DNA of 64,000 bases, from assembly GCA_016790165.1 (NCBI GenBank), contig JAEUPL010000030.1, positions 124,001 to 188,000 on the forward strand. Reading direction: 5' to 3'. A model generated the notes under the pieces. That model was not told the origin of the DNA. It saw only the letters and a list, made by a program, of their open reading frames with translations, and did not search any database. The DNA comes from Burkholderiales bacterium (GTDB lineage Bacteria; Pseudomonadota; Gammaproteobacteria; Burkholderiales; Casimicrobiaceae). The number at the start of each line of letters is the position of its first letter. Position 1 is the first letter of the stretch. The translations under genes were made by a program, and so were the position numbers. Below, piece by piece: positions 53,409 through 63,490 of this stretch.

Positions 53409-54265
53409 AACTGGCATTCCTCGGCCTCGGTGTCATGGGCTTCCCGATGGCGGGCCATCTGCAGAAGGCTGGCCACAACGTTACCGTCTACAACCGCAAC
53501 GCGGAAAAATCGGCGACGTGGGTCGCCGCGCACGGCGGCGCTTCGGCTGCCACACCGCGCGAGGCCGCAGCAGGCGCTGACATCGTGTTGATGTGCGTCG
53601 GTAACGACAATGACGTGCGCTCAGTCGTCTACGGCGATGCGGGTGCGCTCGCCGGCATGAAAGCCGGTGCGATTTTGATTGACCACACCACGGCGTCGGC
53701 TGAGCTCGCGCGCGAACTTGATGCAGCCGCGAAGGCCCAGGGCAAGCGCTTCATCGATGCCCCCGTGTCGGGTGGCCAGGCTGGCGCCGAGAACGGCAAG
53801 CTAGGCATCATGTGCGGCGGTGATCAAACCACCTTCGATGCCGCGAGCGACGTACTCAACGTGTACGCCAAGGCGCTTGTCCGCATTGGCGACGCGGGCG
53901 CGGGTCAGCTCACCAAGATGGTCAATCAGATTTGCATTGCCGGACTCGTACAGGCGCTGTCGGAGGCGCTGGCGTTTGCGCAAAAGTCGGGGATCGACGC
54001 GAAGTTGGTGCTCGAGGTGATCAGCAAGGGCGCAGCGCAAAGCTGGCAGATGGAAAACCGTGGCAACACCATGGTTGACGGCAAGTTTGATTTCGGTTTC
54101 GCAGTCGACTGGATGCGCAAGGACCTCGGTATCTGCCTCGAAGAAGCCAAGCGCAACGGTGCGCGCCTGCCGGTGACCGCGCTGGTCGACCAATTCTACG
54201 CCGACATCCAGCAGATGGGCGGCGGTCGACTGGACACCTCAAGCCTCATCAAGCGGCTGGCGTGA
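53405..54265 (+). CDS. 3-hydroxyisobutyrate dehydrogenase-type NAD(P)-dependent oxidoreductase
   Basis: A 286-residue beta-hydroxyacid dehydrogenase. The ATG at 53405 lies four bases inside the SemiSWEET end. The Rossmann signature FLGLGVMGFPMAGHLQKAGH is residues 5-24. The family motifs DAPVSGGQAGAENGKLGIM, GQLTKMVNQICIAGLVQALSEAL (catalytic Lys in TKMVNQ) and KDLGICLEEAKRNG are present. Candidate activities are tartronate semialdehyde reductase or 3-hydroxyisobutyrate dehydrogenase; sequence alone does not separate them. Confidence 0.92.
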   Translation: MKLAFLGLGVMGFPMAGHLQKAGHNVTVYNRNAEKSATWVAAHGGASAATPREAAAGADIVLMCVGNDNDVRSVVYGDAGALAGMKAGAILIDHTTASAELARELDAAAKAQGKRFIDAPVSGGQAGAENGKLGIMCGGDQTTFDAASDVLNVYAKALVRIGDAGAGQLTKMVNQICIAGLVQALSEALAFAQKSGIDAKLVLEVISKGAAQSWQMENRGNTMVDGKFDFGFAVDWMRKDLGICLEEAKRNGARLPVTALVDQFYADIQQMGGGRLDTSSLIKRLA

Positions 54266-54540
54266 CGCCGGATTCACCGGACGACGCGACCTTACGCGGC
54301 CTCGGCCCCAGGTCACGCCTGTTGCTGGCCAGCATCGGCATCACCTCAGGCGCGTCGCTACGCGCCCGGGATCCGTTTGCTGTGTACGCGGCGTTACGCG
54401 CTGCGGACGCGGCAGTGTCGCTCAACATGCTCTATGCGCTGATCGGCGCGATCGAAGATCGCGATTGGCGAGACGTGGCGCGCAATGACCGCACGCGCAT
54501 CCTGCTCGCGTTGGATGCCCTCGGCATTGCGCCCGACTGA
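54262..54540 (+). CDS. Stand-alone TfoX C-terminal domain protein
   Basis: A 92-residue protein whose GTG start at 54262 overlaps the dehydrogenase stop (GTGA). LRGLGPRSRLLLASIGITSGASLRARDPFAVYAALRAA and VSLNMLYALIGAIEDRDWRDV match the C-terminal helical domain of TfoX/Sxy competence regulators. The N-terminal TfoX domain is absent. Its function is unknown; it may be a small DNA- or protein-binding module. Confidence 0.88.
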   Translation: MTPDSPDDATLRGLGPRSRLLLASIGITSGASLRARDPFAVYAALRAADAAVSLNMLYALIGAIEDRDWRDVARNDRTRILLALDALGIAPD

Positions 54541-54645
54541 GCCGTGGTGTTGGGCGAGCGTACTTCGGCCTGATTGAACCGGCGAGGCGCTGCTCGTGGT
54601 GAGTCGGTCAAAGCATGAACGTGCTTCCAGCCTTTGCTCGCCAGA

Positions 54646-56382
54646 TCAATCGTTGAGTAGCGACGGACAGTTCACCTCCGCAGCCCTTAGCCACCGCAAC
54701 CGCCAGACGTCGAGTGACGTATCGGCGGACCAGATGCCCAGCAAGCGAATGGTCCCGCTCGCCGGATCGAAGCAGGCAAACTGCGTTGGGTTGGCGGGCG
54801 CGTCCGTGCGTCCCGCCCGTCGCGCAATCGCTGGCACGACGCTCTCTCGGGCCAGTTGGTGCCATTCGGCAATCTGCGGCGGTGTAAACAAGATCAGGCG
54901 CGACAGCGTAGGAACTGCCACCGAGGCCGACGAAGGGCGATCACGCGCCGCCTGCCGCGCATCGGCAAGCACGGGTAACGCCCCTTGCGCATTGCGACCG
55001 AATGGGACGTGTCCGCGCATGTCAGGAACCAGCAGCAGTGTGTAGTCGCCTGCTGTCTGCGCCGCGGCGGCGGCCGGCAAGGCGTGCAGGAGATGAGTCA
55101 TCTCTCGGCCTGCGCGCGTCCACTCGCGAGCAACGGCGTTCTGCCAGATCGCCAACGAAAGCAGTAGCACCGCTGTGGCCACGATGACAGCCCAACGCGG
55201 CGCGACGATCAGCGCCGCCGCTACGGCGATCACAAGGCCCGGCGTTGCAAGGTAGTAGAGCCGATACCCTTCGCCCGTACCCGGTGCAAGTGGCAGATAA
55301 AGCGCCAACCCGAACAGGACACACCCCGCGAGCGCGGTCGCCGCAACTGCCGTCAAGGCCACGCCGCGTGGACGCGCCACGAACAACAGCACCAGCAGCC
55401 CAACGCTGACGACGGATGCGGCCAAGACCGCGCCGGACGCCAGACTGGCCAAGCCCACCGGAAACGCAAGGTGCGCCAGAAAAGCGTTCAGCAGTGCGGC
55501 TGCGTCAACCTGAAGGCCGTTGCCATAAACCGCCGTTGCCGCGCCTGAAAATAGATGCTTGCGCCAGAGTAGATAGGCGCTCGCGAGCACGAGGTGGGCC
55601 CCTAGCAGCATCCGGCCCCGATGCGCAGCGTAGCCGTCAGCCGAAATCGCGGCGGCACGGGCACTGGGTGCGAGTGGCGAGCGCTGCCGGCACGTCAGCC
55701 AATGGGTTGCGAACAGGATGAAAAGCCAGATGGGCAGCACAACGGCCGATTCCTTGCTTGCGTACGCAGCCGCAGCAGCGGCAATCGATGCGAGCGCCCA
55801 CTCACTTCGACGTCGCGGGGGCGGCGTGGGGTCGATTGCTTGAACGAAGGCTACGGTCGCTAGCAACGCCGCCGAAGTCACCCAGCCGTCGAACCGGCCT
55901 ACCAGCCAAAGCGTGACTTCCGGCGACCACGGTGCGAGCAGAAACATCGCCGCTGCAGCCATCGCCGCGAGGCGCTGCGAGGCGACGGTTGCCGCATCAG
56001 ACGCCGCCGTGAACGCACGCAGCAACGATGCCGCAAGCCAGCCGGTCAGCGCGGCATTGATCAGATGCAGCACCACGTTGGTCACGTGCCATGCGCCGCC
56101 AGCCGAGCCCCACAGCGCGCCGTCCAGCGCGAAACTCGCGTAGGGCAACGGTCGCCACATGGTGCTTCCCGGCCACAGCGCGCCAGTCCAGCGAGCGCTT
56201 AGGTCGGCGCCCAGCGTGCCGTCCGCCACGCGCGCCGGCATCTCCGCCAATAGCCCAAGATCGTCGGCAAAACCGGGCAACGCAAACGTGTGGCGATGAG
56301 TCCACGCGAATAGCGCGAGGGCGCCGAGTAGAAGCGCCGTCGCGATCGGGTCGTGGCGTCCGCGTTCGACGCTAGATCGCAC
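54646..56382 (-). CDS. Polytopic membrane protein, possible glycosyltransferase-like
   Basis: About 578 residues from the GTG at 56382, overlapping the DUF4126 gene by 11 bases; the open frame further upstream is an out-of-frame read of that gene. Roughly ten hydrophobic helices are seen, beginning ALLLGALALFAWTHRHTF, with the first loop ADDLGLLAEMPARVADGTL resembling the acidic loop of GT-C lipid-sugar transferases. The soluble C-terminus (about 120 residues) has no recognised motif. The fold looks GT-C-like, but no substrate can be given. Confidence 0.7.
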   Translation of the reverse strand: MRSSVERGRHDPIATALLLGALALFAWTHRHTFALPGFADDLGLLAEMPARVADGTLGADLSARWTGALWPGSTMWRPLPYASFALDGALWGSAGGAWHVTNVVLHLINAALTGWLAASLLRAFTAASDAATVASQRLAAMAAAAMFLLAPWSPEVTLWLVGRFDGWVTSAALLATVAFVQAIDPTPPPRRRSEWALASIAAAAAAYASKESAVVLPIWLFILFATHWLTCRQRSPLAPSARAAAISADGYAAHRGRMLLGAHLVLASAYLLWRKHLFSGAATAVYGNGLQVDAAALLNAFLAHLAFPVGLASLASGAVLAASVVSVGLLVLLFVARPRGVALTAVAATALAGCVLFGLALYLPLAPGTGEGYRLYYLATPGLVIAVAAALIVAPRWAVIVATAVLLLSLAIWQNAVAREWTRAGREMTHLLHALPAAAAAQTAGDYTLLLVPDMRGHVPFGRNAQGALPVLADARQAARDRPSSASVAVPTLSRLILFTPPQIAEWHQLARESVVPAIARRAGRTDAPANPTQFACFDPASGTIRLLGIWSADTSLDVWRLRWLRAAEVNCPSLLND

Positions 56383-57007
56383 TGGAACCGCGAGCAGGCG
56401 GCTGCGGCGTGCCCGCCGCAGTGAGGCGACGAATGATCGCTGCCAGCCCTTTGAGGATGAAGCGGATGAGGAAGACCAGGACGACGATGAACAACAAGAG
56501 CGCGAACAGGAAGAGCAACGGGTTGGCGATCGCCAGCGCCAAGCCGCCGGCGACCATTGACTCCTCGGCGAGCGAAAGCCCGATGTTGGTGAACGGTTCG
56601 GGTGAGGTGTTCGCCGCCGCGCGCGTGCCGGCCTTGCCAAAGTGAGTGCCCGCTGTCAGTGTGCCGCCTATGATTGCTGCCGCCAGCGCCATGCCCTCGC
56701 CACTATCACCCAGCATGCCAGCCGCCAGCGCTGCGCCCGCAGGGATTCGGAGGAAGGTGTGGATGGCGTCCCAAACGCTGTCAAGCCACGGAATCTTGTC
56801 GGCAAAAAATTCGATGAAAGACATGAAGCCTGCGGCGCCAATCACCAGTGGATTGGTCAACAATTTGAGGGCTTCAGGTACGGGCACGTACCCGAATTTG
56901 CCCAGCAAACCCACAACGAACACGACAAGATAAAGCCGCAAGCCGGCGCCCCAGGCCATCGCGGCGGACATCGCCAGTTCAGGTAAGTGCTGCTGTAACC
57001 AATCCAC
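56372..57007 (-). CDS. DUF4126 membrane protein
   Basis: About 211 residues from the GTG at 57007, chosen because AGGAG lies just before it; the open frame upstream to 57142 has no homology. Helices at LAMSAAMAWGAGLRLYLVVFVVGLLGKF and the repeated glycine-rich segment AGAALAAGMLGDSGEGMALAAAIIGGTLTAGTHFGKAGTRAAANTSPEP are characteristic of DUF4126. The C-terminal LLFLFALLLFIVVLVFLIRFI helix is the last. Function is unknown; it may be co-translated with the large membrane protein. Confidence 0.85.
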   Translation of the reverse strand: MDWLQQHLPELAMSAAMAWGAGLRLYLVVFVVGLLGKFGYVPVPEALKLLTNPLVIGAAGFMSFIEFFADKIPWLDSVWDAIHTFLRIPAGAALAAGMLGDSGEGMALAAAIIGGTLTAGTHFGKAGTRAAANTSPEPFTNIGLSLAEESMVAGGLALAIANPLLFLFALLLFIVVLVFLIRFILKGLAAIIRRLTAAGTPQPPARGSSAI

Positions 57008-57225
57008 CTCTGCGCTCCTTTTGCCGGGCACCGTGCCAGCGGCCTGTGAACGGTCCCTGATCTGCGGGGTTCCATCCGCGCACAAGGCCGATGTGTCGGG
57101 GTAAGGGGTCAATGCCGCCGATCCGTACACAGATTCTTGCACTCGCGCGTTGTGGTCCCGCGTGGCGACAACGCGGGATAACCCTCGTTGGTGTACAGTT
57201 CGCGTTGTCTCAACCGGAGGAGTAT

Positions 57226-57483
57226 ATGGACTACATCATATTGGCACTGGTCGGCCTTGTTGTCGGTGCGATCGCAAAATTTTTGGTGCCCGGCAAGCAG
57301 GGCGGGGGCATTATCGTGACCGCACTGCTCGGCGTCGTCGGTTCCCTGCTGGGCACCATCGGCGGACAGCAGTTGGGGATCGTATCGAAGACGGCCGGTA
57401 CGCACTGGATCGCCTCGATTGTCGGCGCGGTGATCGTCGTATTCGTCTACGGGTTGATCACCAAGAAATCGGACGGTTCGTAG
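57226..57483 (+). CDS. GlsB/YeaQ/YmgE-family stress membrane protein
   Basis: An 85-residue protein after the RBS GGAGGAG. Three small helices: IILALVGLVVGAIAKFLVPG, GGGIIVTALLGVVGSLLGTIGG and ASIVGAVIVVFVYGLITKK, the transglycosylase-associated family. It is often induced by envelope or acid stress. Copy 7 of the symmetric element starts 14 bases after its stop. Confidence 0.92.
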   Translation: MDYIILALVGLVVGAIAKFLVPGKQGGGIIVTALLGVVGSLLGTIGGQQLGIVSKTAGTHWIASIVGAVIVVFVYGLITKKSDGS

Positions 57484-57496
57484 CCACGACTCACCA

Positions 57497-57615
57497 GCGG
57501 CTTTTCTGGGCCATTGACCGACCGGTGGTCGCTTGCGGCCAATTTTTCAACAAGTCGACTGCAGCCAATTCTGACCCGCATTGACCAGACAGCGGTCGTT
57601 TGACGCAAAAAGCTG
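57497..57615. repeat. Symmetric dispersed element, copy 7 (119 bp)
   Basis: Degenerate left end GCGGCTTTT, right end AAAAGCTGC. GTCGACT is at offset 58-64, dyad 1 is GACCGACCGGTGGTCGC and dyad 2 is GACC-N7-GGTCGTT. It lies between convergent genes, before the rplQ terminator. Confidence 0.82.
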
Positions 57616-57632
57616 CTTTGACGATGTGCGTA

Positions 57633-57658
57633 AAAAAGCCGGGCGTGCCCGGCTTTTT
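57633..57658 (-). terminator. Terminator of the ribosomal alpha operon
   Basis: AAAAAGCCGGGC GTG CCCGGCTTTTT, symmetric enough to act on both strands, 20 bases beyond the rplQ stop. Confidence 0.92.
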
Positions 57659-57678
57659 CCATGGAGGCGTTGCGGACG

Positions 57679-58080
57679 TTATTCCGCCTTCGCTTCCTCA
57701 GTCGACGCAGCCTCGGCAGGTGCCGGGCGATCCATCAGCTGCACGAGCGCCATCGGCGCGTTGTCGCCCTGACGGAACCCGTACTTGAGGATGCGCACGT
57801 AGCCGCCGTTGCGGTTGGCATAGCGCGGGCCGAGTTCGTTGAACACCTTGCCGACGATGTCGCGATCACGGATGCGATCGAACGCGAGGCGGCGGTTGGC
57901 CAACGTGGGCTTCTTGCCGAGTGTGATGAGCGGTTCGACAACGCGGCGCAGCTCCTTGGCTTTCGGCAGCGTGGTGCGAATCACCTCATAACGAAGCAAT
58001 GCGGTAGAGAGGTTGCGAAGCATCGCTTGCCGATGCTCGCTGGTGCGATTGAGTTTGCGCAGTCCGTGACCGTGACGCAT
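57679..58080 (-). CDS. rplQ: 50S ribosomal protein L17
   Basis: A 133-residue protein of the large subunit, last gene of the operon. [24 protein letters not shown] at the start and [23 protein letters not shown] are typical. The C-terminal tail [16 protein letters not shown] is acidic and low-complexity. Confidence 0.99.
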   Translation of the reverse strand: MRHGHGLRKLNRTSEHRQAMLRNLSTALLRYEVIRTTLPKAKELRRVVEPLITLGKKPTLANRRLAFDRIRDRDIVGKVFNELGPRYANRNGGYVRILKYGFRQGDNAPMALVQLMDRPAPAEAASTEEAKAE

Positions 58081-58103
58081 GATGGTTCTCCTGTCTCTCT
58101 CAA

Positions 58104-59090
58104 TTAACCGCGCTCGAGACCGGCCGGCGGCCAGTTGTCGATCTTGGTGCCCAGCGCGAGGCCGCGCTGCGAGAGGACTTCCTTGATTTCGTTGAGCGAT
58201 TTGCGGCCGAGGTTCGGAGTCTTGAGAAGCTCCGTTTCGCTGCGCTGCACGAGATCGCCGATGTAATGGATGTTTTCCGCTTTGAGGCAGTTTGCCGAGC
58301 GAACAGTGAGTTCGAGGTCGTCTACCGGCTTGAGCAGCACCGGATCGAACGACGCCGTAGCGCGCTCAAGCGCTGGCATGTCGGTACCCTTGAGGTCGGC
58401 AAACGCCGACAACTGGTCAACCAAAATGCTTGCTGCGTAGCGAACTGCGCCTTCCGGCTCAATTGCGCCATTGGTTTCGATGTCGAGCACGAGCTTGTCG
58501 AGGTCGGTGCGCTGTTCTACGCGGGCCGATTCGACCAGGTAGCTGACACGCTTGACCGGGCTGAACGATGCGTCAAGCAGGATCGAGCCGACTTTGCGGT
58601 TGCTGCTGGTGTGGCCGGCCGCCTGGCGCATGGTTGCGGGCACATAGCCGCGACCGCGCTCGACCTTGATCTCGAGCTCAAGTTTGCCACCCTGGGTCAG
58701 ATTGGCAATTACGTGCTCCGGATTGACAATTTCGACTTCGTGTGATGACTCGATGTCGGCGGCCGTGACGGGGCCTGCGCCCTCTTTCTTGAGTGTGAGC
58801 ACAGCGTTGTCGCGATTGTGCAGTTTGATCACCACGCCTTTGAGGTTCAACAGCAGGTCGACCACGTCTTCCTGCACGCCTTCCAACGCGGAGTATTCAT
58901 GCACCACACCGGTAATCGAGACTTCAGTCGGGGCATAGCCTGGCATCGACGACAGCAACACGCGACGCAGCGCGTTGCCCAACGTGTGGCCGTAGCCACG
59001 CTCGAACGGCTCCATCACTACGCGAGCGGAGGATGGGCTGGTGGCTTGAACCTCAATGTTGCGCGGCTTCAGAAAAGCAGTACTTTGCAT
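58104..59090 (-). CDS. rpoA: RNA polymerase alpha subunit
   Basis: A 328-residue protein. The N-terminal assembly domain ([28 protein letters not shown]) and C-terminal helix-hairpin domain ([46 protein letters not shown]) are intact. It nucleates RNA polymerase and contacts UP elements and activators. Confidence 0.99.
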   Translation of the reverse strand: MQSTAFLKPRNIEVQATSPSSARVVMEPFERGYGHTLGNALRRVLLSSMPGYAPTEVSITGVVHEYSALEGVQEDVVDLLLNLKGVVIKLHNRDNAVLTLKKEGAGPVTAADIESSHEVEIVNPEHVIANLTQGGKLELEIKVERGRGYVPATMRQAAGHTSSNRKVGSILLDASFSPVKRVSYLVESARVEQRTDLDKLVLDIETNGAIEPEGAVRYAASILVDQLSAFADLKGTDMPALERATASFDPVLLKPVDDLELTVRSANCLKAENIHYIGDLVQRSETELLKTPNLGRKSLNEIKEVLSQRGLALGTKIDNWPPAGLERG

Positions 59091-59116
59091 ACGCGTCCTT
59101 TACAGTGAGGTATTGA

Positions 59117-59740
59117 TTACTTCGAGTACAACTCGACGACCAGGCTCTCGTTGATGTCGGAGGCAAACTCGCTACGATCAGGCGCATGCTTGAACGTACC
59201 TTTCATCTCCTTGGTGTTGACATCGACCCAACCCGGGAAACCGATGCGCTCGGCGAGCGCGACGGCGTCAATGATGCGGGCCTGGCCCTTCGACTTCTCA
59301 CACACGCTCACAACCGCGTTCGGCGAAACGATTGCCGAAGGAATGTTGCAAACCTTGCCGTCGACGAGAATCGCTTTGTGGCTCACGAGCTGACGGGCTT
59401 CCGCGCGCGTCGAGCCGAAGCCCATGCGATACACGACGTTGTCGAGACGCGACTCGAGCAGCTTGAGCAGGTTCTCGCCGGTTGAACCTTTGCGGCGGGC
59501 CGCTTCGGCGAACGTACGGCGGAACTGGCGCTCAAGCACGCCATAGATACGACGCAGCTTCTGCTTTTCACGCAGCTGCTGACCGTAGTTCGACAGGCGC
59601 TGGCCAGACTTCGCACCATGTTGACCCGGTGCGACGGCGAGCTTGCACTTGCTGTCGAGCGAGCGACGAGCGCTCTTCAGAAAAAGATCGGTGCCCTCAC
59701 GACGGGAGAGCTTGCACTTGGGGCCGGTATAACGTGCCAT
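59117..59740 (-). CDS. rpsD: 30S ribosomal protein S4
   Basis: A 207-residue primary 16S-binding protein. [21 protein letters not shown] and the S4 RNA-binding domain [35 protein letters not shown] are clear. It often feedback-regulates the alpha operon. Confidence 0.99.
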   Translation of the reverse strand: MARYTGPKCKLSRREGTDLFLKSARRSLDSKCKLAVAPGQHGAKSGQRLSNYGQQLREKQKLRRIYGVLERQFRRTFAEAARRKGSTGENLLKLLESRLDNVVYRMGFGSTRAEARQLVSHKAILVDGKVCNIPSAIVSPNAVVSVCEKSKGQARIIDAVALAERIGFPGWVDVNTKEMKGTFKHAPDRSEFASDINESLVVELYSK

Positions 59741-59758
59741 GTGTTTTCTCCAGTGTGA

Positions 59759-60166
59759 TTACATGCGACGACGCTTCGGCGGACGGCAGCCGTTGTGCGG
59801 CACCGGCGTCACGTCGGAAATGCTGGTGACCTTGATGCCCAGCGCGTTCAGAGCGCGCACGGCGCTTTCGCGGCCAGGGCCCGGGCCCTTAATCTGCACT
59901 TCAATGTTCTTCACACCACACTCCACCGCCACTTTGCCGGCCGCTTCGGCCGCGACCTGAGCGGCGAACGGCGTCGATTTGCGCGAGCCCTTGAAGCCAG
60001 CGCCACCCGACGTCGCCCACGACAAGGCATTGCCCTGGCGGTCGGTGATCGTGATGATCGTGTTGTTGAAAGAAGCGTGCACGTGGCAGATTGCCTCGGA
60101 GACGTTCTTTTTGACTTTCTTGCGGGCGCGGGCAGCGGCCGCATTCTTTGCTGATGCTTGTGCCAT
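59759..60166 (-). CDS. rpsK: 30S ribosomal protein S11
   Basis: A 135-residue protein with [22 protein letters not shown] and [32 protein letters not shown]. The basic N-terminus is slightly longer than in E. coli, as in other betaproteobacteria. Confidence 0.99.
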   Translation of the reverse strand: MAQASAKNAAAARARKKVKKNVSEAICHVHASFNNTIITITDRQGNALSWATSGGAGFKGSRKSTPFAAQVAAEAAGKVAVECGVKNIEVQIKGPGPGRESAVRALNALGIKVTSISDVTPVPHNGCRPPKRRRM

Positions 60167-60176
60167 GTCTTAACCC

Positions 60177-60542
60177 TTAGCCTTTCTTGCCAGCGATCGC
60201 CTTGCGCGGACCTTTGCGCGTGCGGGCGTTGGTGCGTGTGCGCTGGCCGCGGGCTGGCAAGCCCTTGCGGTGACGCGTGCCGCGGTAGCAACCAAGGTCA
60301 ATCAGGCGCTTGATGCTCATTGTGACTTCGCGACGCAAATCACCTTCCACGGTGAACTTGCCGATCTGCTCACGCAGTTTGTCGAGCTCGGCGTCGGTCA
60401 AGTCCTTGACCTTCTTGTTCTGCGGAACGCCCGCGTCGTCACACACCTTGCGGGCGCGTGTGTTGCCAATGCCGAAAATCGCGGTCATTGCGATCCAGGC
60501 GTGCTTGTGGTTGGGGATGTTGACCCCGGCGATACGTGCCAT
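60177..60542 (-). CDS. rpsM: 30S ribosomal protein S13
   Basis: A 121-residue protein beginning [20 protein letters not shown]. The [15 protein letters not shown] and [30 protein letters not shown] segments are canonical; the protein binds the head of the small subunit. Confidence 0.99.
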   Translation of the reverse strand: MARIAGVNIPNHKHAWIAMTAIFGIGNTRARKVCDDAGVPQNKKVKDLTDAELDKLREQIGKFTVEGDLRREVTMSIKRLIDLGCYRGTRHRKGLPARGQRTRTNARTRKGPRKAIAGKKG

Positions 60543-60560
60543 CGTTGGTCTCCTTCCCGA

Positions 60561-60674
60561 TTAGCCCTGACGCTGCTTGTGACGCGGATCAGTACAGATC
60601 ACGCGGACCACGCCTTTGCGGCGAATGATCTTGCAGTTACGGCAAATCTTCTTTACCGAAGCATTGACTTTCAT
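60561..60674 (-). CDS. rpmJ: 50S ribosomal protein L36
   Basis: A 37-residue protein read from ATG at 60672-60674 ([15 protein letters not shown] start). Zinc-ribbon residues C11, C14, C27 and H32 are present, so it is the zinc-containing form. It is easily missed because of its size. Confidence 0.96.
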   Translation of the reverse strand: MKVNASVKKICRNCKIIRRKGVVRVICTDPRHKQRQG

Positions 60675-60692
60675 GTGTCGTTCCTGTTTTGG

Positions 60693-60911
60693 TTATTTGG
60701 CGCGAAATGTGATCCGTGCCCGTGTCAAGTCGTACGGCGTCATATCGACCGTGACCTTGTCACCCGGCAATATCTTTATGTAGTTCATGCGCATCTTGCC
60801 GGAGATGTGCCCTAGGACAACGTGCCCGTTTTCCAGTTTGACCCGAAATGTTGCGTTCGGCAACATTTCGAGAATCTCGCCCTGCATCTGAATGGTGTCT
60901 TCTTTCGCCAT
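60693..60911 (-). CDS. infA: Translation initiation factor IF-1
   Basis: A 72-residue OB-fold protein: [24 protein letters not shown], then [19 protein letters not shown]. The longer frame to 61112 is not conserved. Its location between secY and rpmJ is typical of betaproteobacteria. Confidence 0.98.
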   Translation of the reverse strand: MAKEDTIQMQGEILEMLPNATFRVKLENGHVVLGHISGKMRMNYIKILPGDKVTVDMTPYDLTRARITFRAK

Positions 60912-60928
60912 AAGCCGATCTGGGTCGA

Positions 60929-62245
60929 TTAGACCTTGAGACCACCCTTCAGATTGGCCTTTTTCAGCAGGCTGTCGTACTGCTGAGACATCATGTACGC
61001 CTGGACTTGCGTCATGAAATCCATCGTTACCACGGCAACAATCAACAACGATGTGCCGCCGAAGTAGAACTGCACGTTCCACGCGCTGATCAGGAATTCC
61101 GGAATCAGGCACACAATCGTGATGTAAATCGCACCAATCAGCGTAAGCCGCGTGGTGATCTTCTCAATGTATTTTGCAGTTTGATCGCCAGGACGATACC
61201 CCGGAATAAACGCGCCGCCCTTTTTTAGATTCTCAGCGGTTTCCTTCGGGTTGTACTGAATCGCCGTGTAAAAGAAACAAAAGAAAATGATCAACGCCGC
61301 ATACACGATCATGTAAACCGGCTGCCCAGGGCTGAGCGCGTTCGCCAGATCTCGAAGCCAGCCCGGACCGGCGCCCGGCCCCATGAAACCAAGGATGGTT
61401 GGCACAAACAAAATCAGGCTGGATGCAAAGATTGGCGGGATGACGCCGGCCATATTCAGCTTGAGTGGCAGGTGCGAACTCTGGCCGCCGTAGACTTTGT
61501 TGCCGACCTGGCGCTTGGCGTAGTTCACCAACACCTTACGCAGCGCGCGCTCAAAGAACACCACTGCCGCAGTCACGACGACCACGAGCGCGATCAGGAA
61601 CAACAACTTGAGAATGCTGAGATTGCCCGAGGATTGCAGTTCAAGGGTGTTTTTCACCGCTGCCGGCAGACCCGCCGCGATACCGGCAAAGATCAACAGC
61701 GAGATGCCGTTGCCCAGCCCGCGCTCGGTAATCTGCTCGCCGAGCCACATAAGAAACATCGTCCCAGTGACCAGAGTCACGGCGGTGATGAGGCGGAACG
61801 CTAGACCCGCTTCAAGCACGAGGCCCGGCTGACTTTCCAGAGCGATAGCGATGCCGACCGCCTGGAAGAACGCGAGTACCAGCGTGCCATAACGCGTGTA
61901 CTGCGTGACCTTGCGGCGCCCCGCCTCGCCCTCTTTCTTCAACGCCTCCAGCGACGGCACAACGACCGAAGCAAGCTGCATGATGATGGAGGCTGAGATG
62001 TAAGGCGTGATACCCAACGCGAGAATCGAGAAGCGCTGCAGCGCGCCACCCGAAAACACGTTGAACAAACCAAGGATGCCGCTCTGCTGCGATTTGAACA
62101 GCTCCTCAAGCACGGTCGCATTGATCCCGGGCACGGGCACGTGAGTACCAATGCGGTAGACGATCAATGCACCGAGCAAGAAGAACAGGCGACGTTTGAG
62201 GTCGCCATACTTGTCACCGGACTTTTGTGCTGGATTCAGCGCCAC
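60929..62245 (-). CDS. secY: Protein translocase subunit SecY
   Basis: A 438-residue inner-membrane channel with ten helices. [26 protein letters not shown] at the start, [28 protein letters not shown] and the cytoplasmic loop [18 protein letters not shown] are typical. It is the Sec export channel with SecE and SecG. Confidence 0.99.
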   Translation of the reverse strand: MALNPAQKSGDKYGDLKRRLFFLLGALIVYRIGTHVPVPGINATVLEELFKSQQSGILGLFNVFSGGALQRFSILALGITPYISASIIMQLASVVVPSLEALKKEGEAGRRKVTQYTRYGTLVLAFFQAVGIAIALESQPGLVLEAGLAFRLITAVTLVTGTMFLMWLGEQITERGLGNGISLLIFAGIAAGLPAAVKNTLELQSSGNLSILKLLFLIALVVVVTAAVVFFERALRKVLVNYAKRQVGNKVYGGQSSHLPLKLNMAGVIPPIFASSLILFVPTILGFMGPGAGPGWLRDLANALSPGQPVYMIVYAALIIFFCFFYTAIQYNPKETAENLKKGGAFIPGYRPGDQTAKYIEKITTRLTLIGAIYITIVCLIPEFLISAWNVQFYFGGTSLLIVAVVTMDFMTQVQAYMMSQQYDSLLKKANLKGGLKV

Positions 62246-62278
62246 GCGTACTTTCCTGAGGAATTCAGTCGAGCGTTA

Positions 62279-62758
62279 TTACTTCGCGCCCTTGGGCTGA
62301 AGCTTGCCTTTCGGAGCCTCCGGCGCCGCAATCAACTTGCCGCCGGCCGCTTCAATCGCCTTACGGGCGTTTGCCGTCGCCGGCACGCCGTTGAGCGTCA
62401 CGGCAGCCTTGATTTCGCCGCCGGCGATGACCTTGACAGCTTTTGCATCATTTGCAATCGCTTTGGCTGCTTTCAAGGCCAGCAAGTCAACCTCGGCCAA
62501 GCCCAGCTTGGCCAGTGTGCCCACCGTGATCTCGGCGCGAAAATCACGCATCAGCGAGGTGAAGCCGCGCTTAGGCAAGCGACGCTGCAGCGGCATCTGA
62601 CCACCTTCAAAGCCGACCTTCTGAGCATAACCCGAGCGCGACTTTTGCCCGTTCATGCCGCGACCACCGGTCTTGCCGAGCCCGCTACCGATGCCACGCC
62701 CAACGCGACGGCGGTTTTTCTTTGAGCCCTCTGCGGGCTGAATCGTATTGAGTTGCAT
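62279..62758 (-). CDS. rplO: 50S ribosomal protein L15
   Basis: A 159-residue protein from the ATG at 62758 ([22 protein letters not shown]). [23 protein letters not shown] and [17 protein letters not shown] are canonical; an 11-codon upstream extension is unlikely. The C-terminal tail is longer and A/K/P-rich compared with E. coli. Confidence 0.98.
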   Translation of the reverse strand: MQLNTIQPAEGSKKNRRRVGRGIGSGLGKTGGRGMNGQKSRSGYAQKVGFEGGQMPLQRRLPKRGFTSLMRDFRAEITVGTLAKLGLAEVDLLALKAAKAIANDAKAVKVIAGGEIKAAVTLNGVPATANARKAIEAAGGKLIAAPEAPKGKLQPKGAK

Positions 62759-62774
62759 ATCGATAAACCTCTGA

Positions 62775-62957
62775 TCAGGCAACGGCAACAACGAGGTGGC
62801 GAACTGCGTTCACCATGCCGCGCGTCGACGGTGTGTCGACGAGTTCGCGGACCTGCCCCATGCGCTTCAGGCCGAGACCTTTGACGGTTGCGACGTGTTC
62901 GGCCTTGGCACCGATAGGCGACTTGACCAGCTTCACTTTGAACATTTTGGTTGCCAC
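62775..62957 (-). CDS. rpmD: 50S ribosomal protein L30
   Basis: A 60-residue protein: [50 protein letters not shown] matches L30 in order and length. Confidence 0.98.
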   Translation of the reverse strand: MATKMFKVKLVKSPIGAKAEHVATVKGLGLKRMGQVRELVDTPSTRGMVNAVRHLVVAVA

Positions 62958-62959
62958 GG

Positions 62960-63478
62960 TCAGGCCTCCGTCAATTGCTCAACGCTGAGTCCGCGCTTGG
63001 CCGCCACTTCGGCTGGCGTCGACACGCGCTCAAGCGCATTCAGCGTGGCCCGAACAACGTTGTACGGGTTGGTCGGGCCGAAGCATTTGGCCAGCACGTT
63101 GGTAACGCCGACCACCTCAAACACCGCACGCATTGCGCCTCCGGCGATGACGCCCGTACCCTCCGATGCGGGCTGGATCAGGACCGTCGTTGCGCCATGC
63201 TTGCCAGTCACCGTGTGGTGTACCGTGCCGCCCTTGAGCGACACCTTGATCATCTGGCGACGCGCTTGCTCCATCGCCTTTTGAACACCGACCGGAACCT
63301 CCTTGGATTTACCTTTGCCCATGCCGACGCGGCCATCGCCATCGCCAACCACGGTCAGCGCTGCGAACGCCATGATGCGACCGCCCTTCACCACTTTGGT
63401 GACGCGGTTCACGCTGATCATCTTCTCGCGAAGACCATCACCGGGCTCTTCCGTTTTCTGTACTTGGGGGCGTGCCAT
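62960..63478 (-). CDS. rpsE: 30S ribosomal protein S5
   Basis: A 172-residue protein with the S5 dsRNA-binding part [46 protein letters not shown] and the C-terminal [22 protein letters not shown]. Normal length. Confidence 0.99.
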   Translation of the reverse strand: MARPQVQKTEEPGDGLREKMISVNRVTKVVKGGRIMAFAALTVVGDGDGRVGMGKGKSKEVPVGVQKAMEQARRQMIKVSLKGGTVHHTVTGKHGATTVLIQPASEGTGVIAGGAMRAVFEVVGVTNVLAKCFGPTNPYNVVRATLNALERVSTPAEVAAKRGLSVEQLTEA

Positions 63479-63490
63479 CCGAGTACTCCT

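Noticed and set aside
54646-56640. Full 664-residue version of the large membrane protein
   Set aside because: The first 85 or so residues are an out-of-frame read through DUF4126 and are rich in Ser/Arg/Cys; the GTG at 56382 is a better start.
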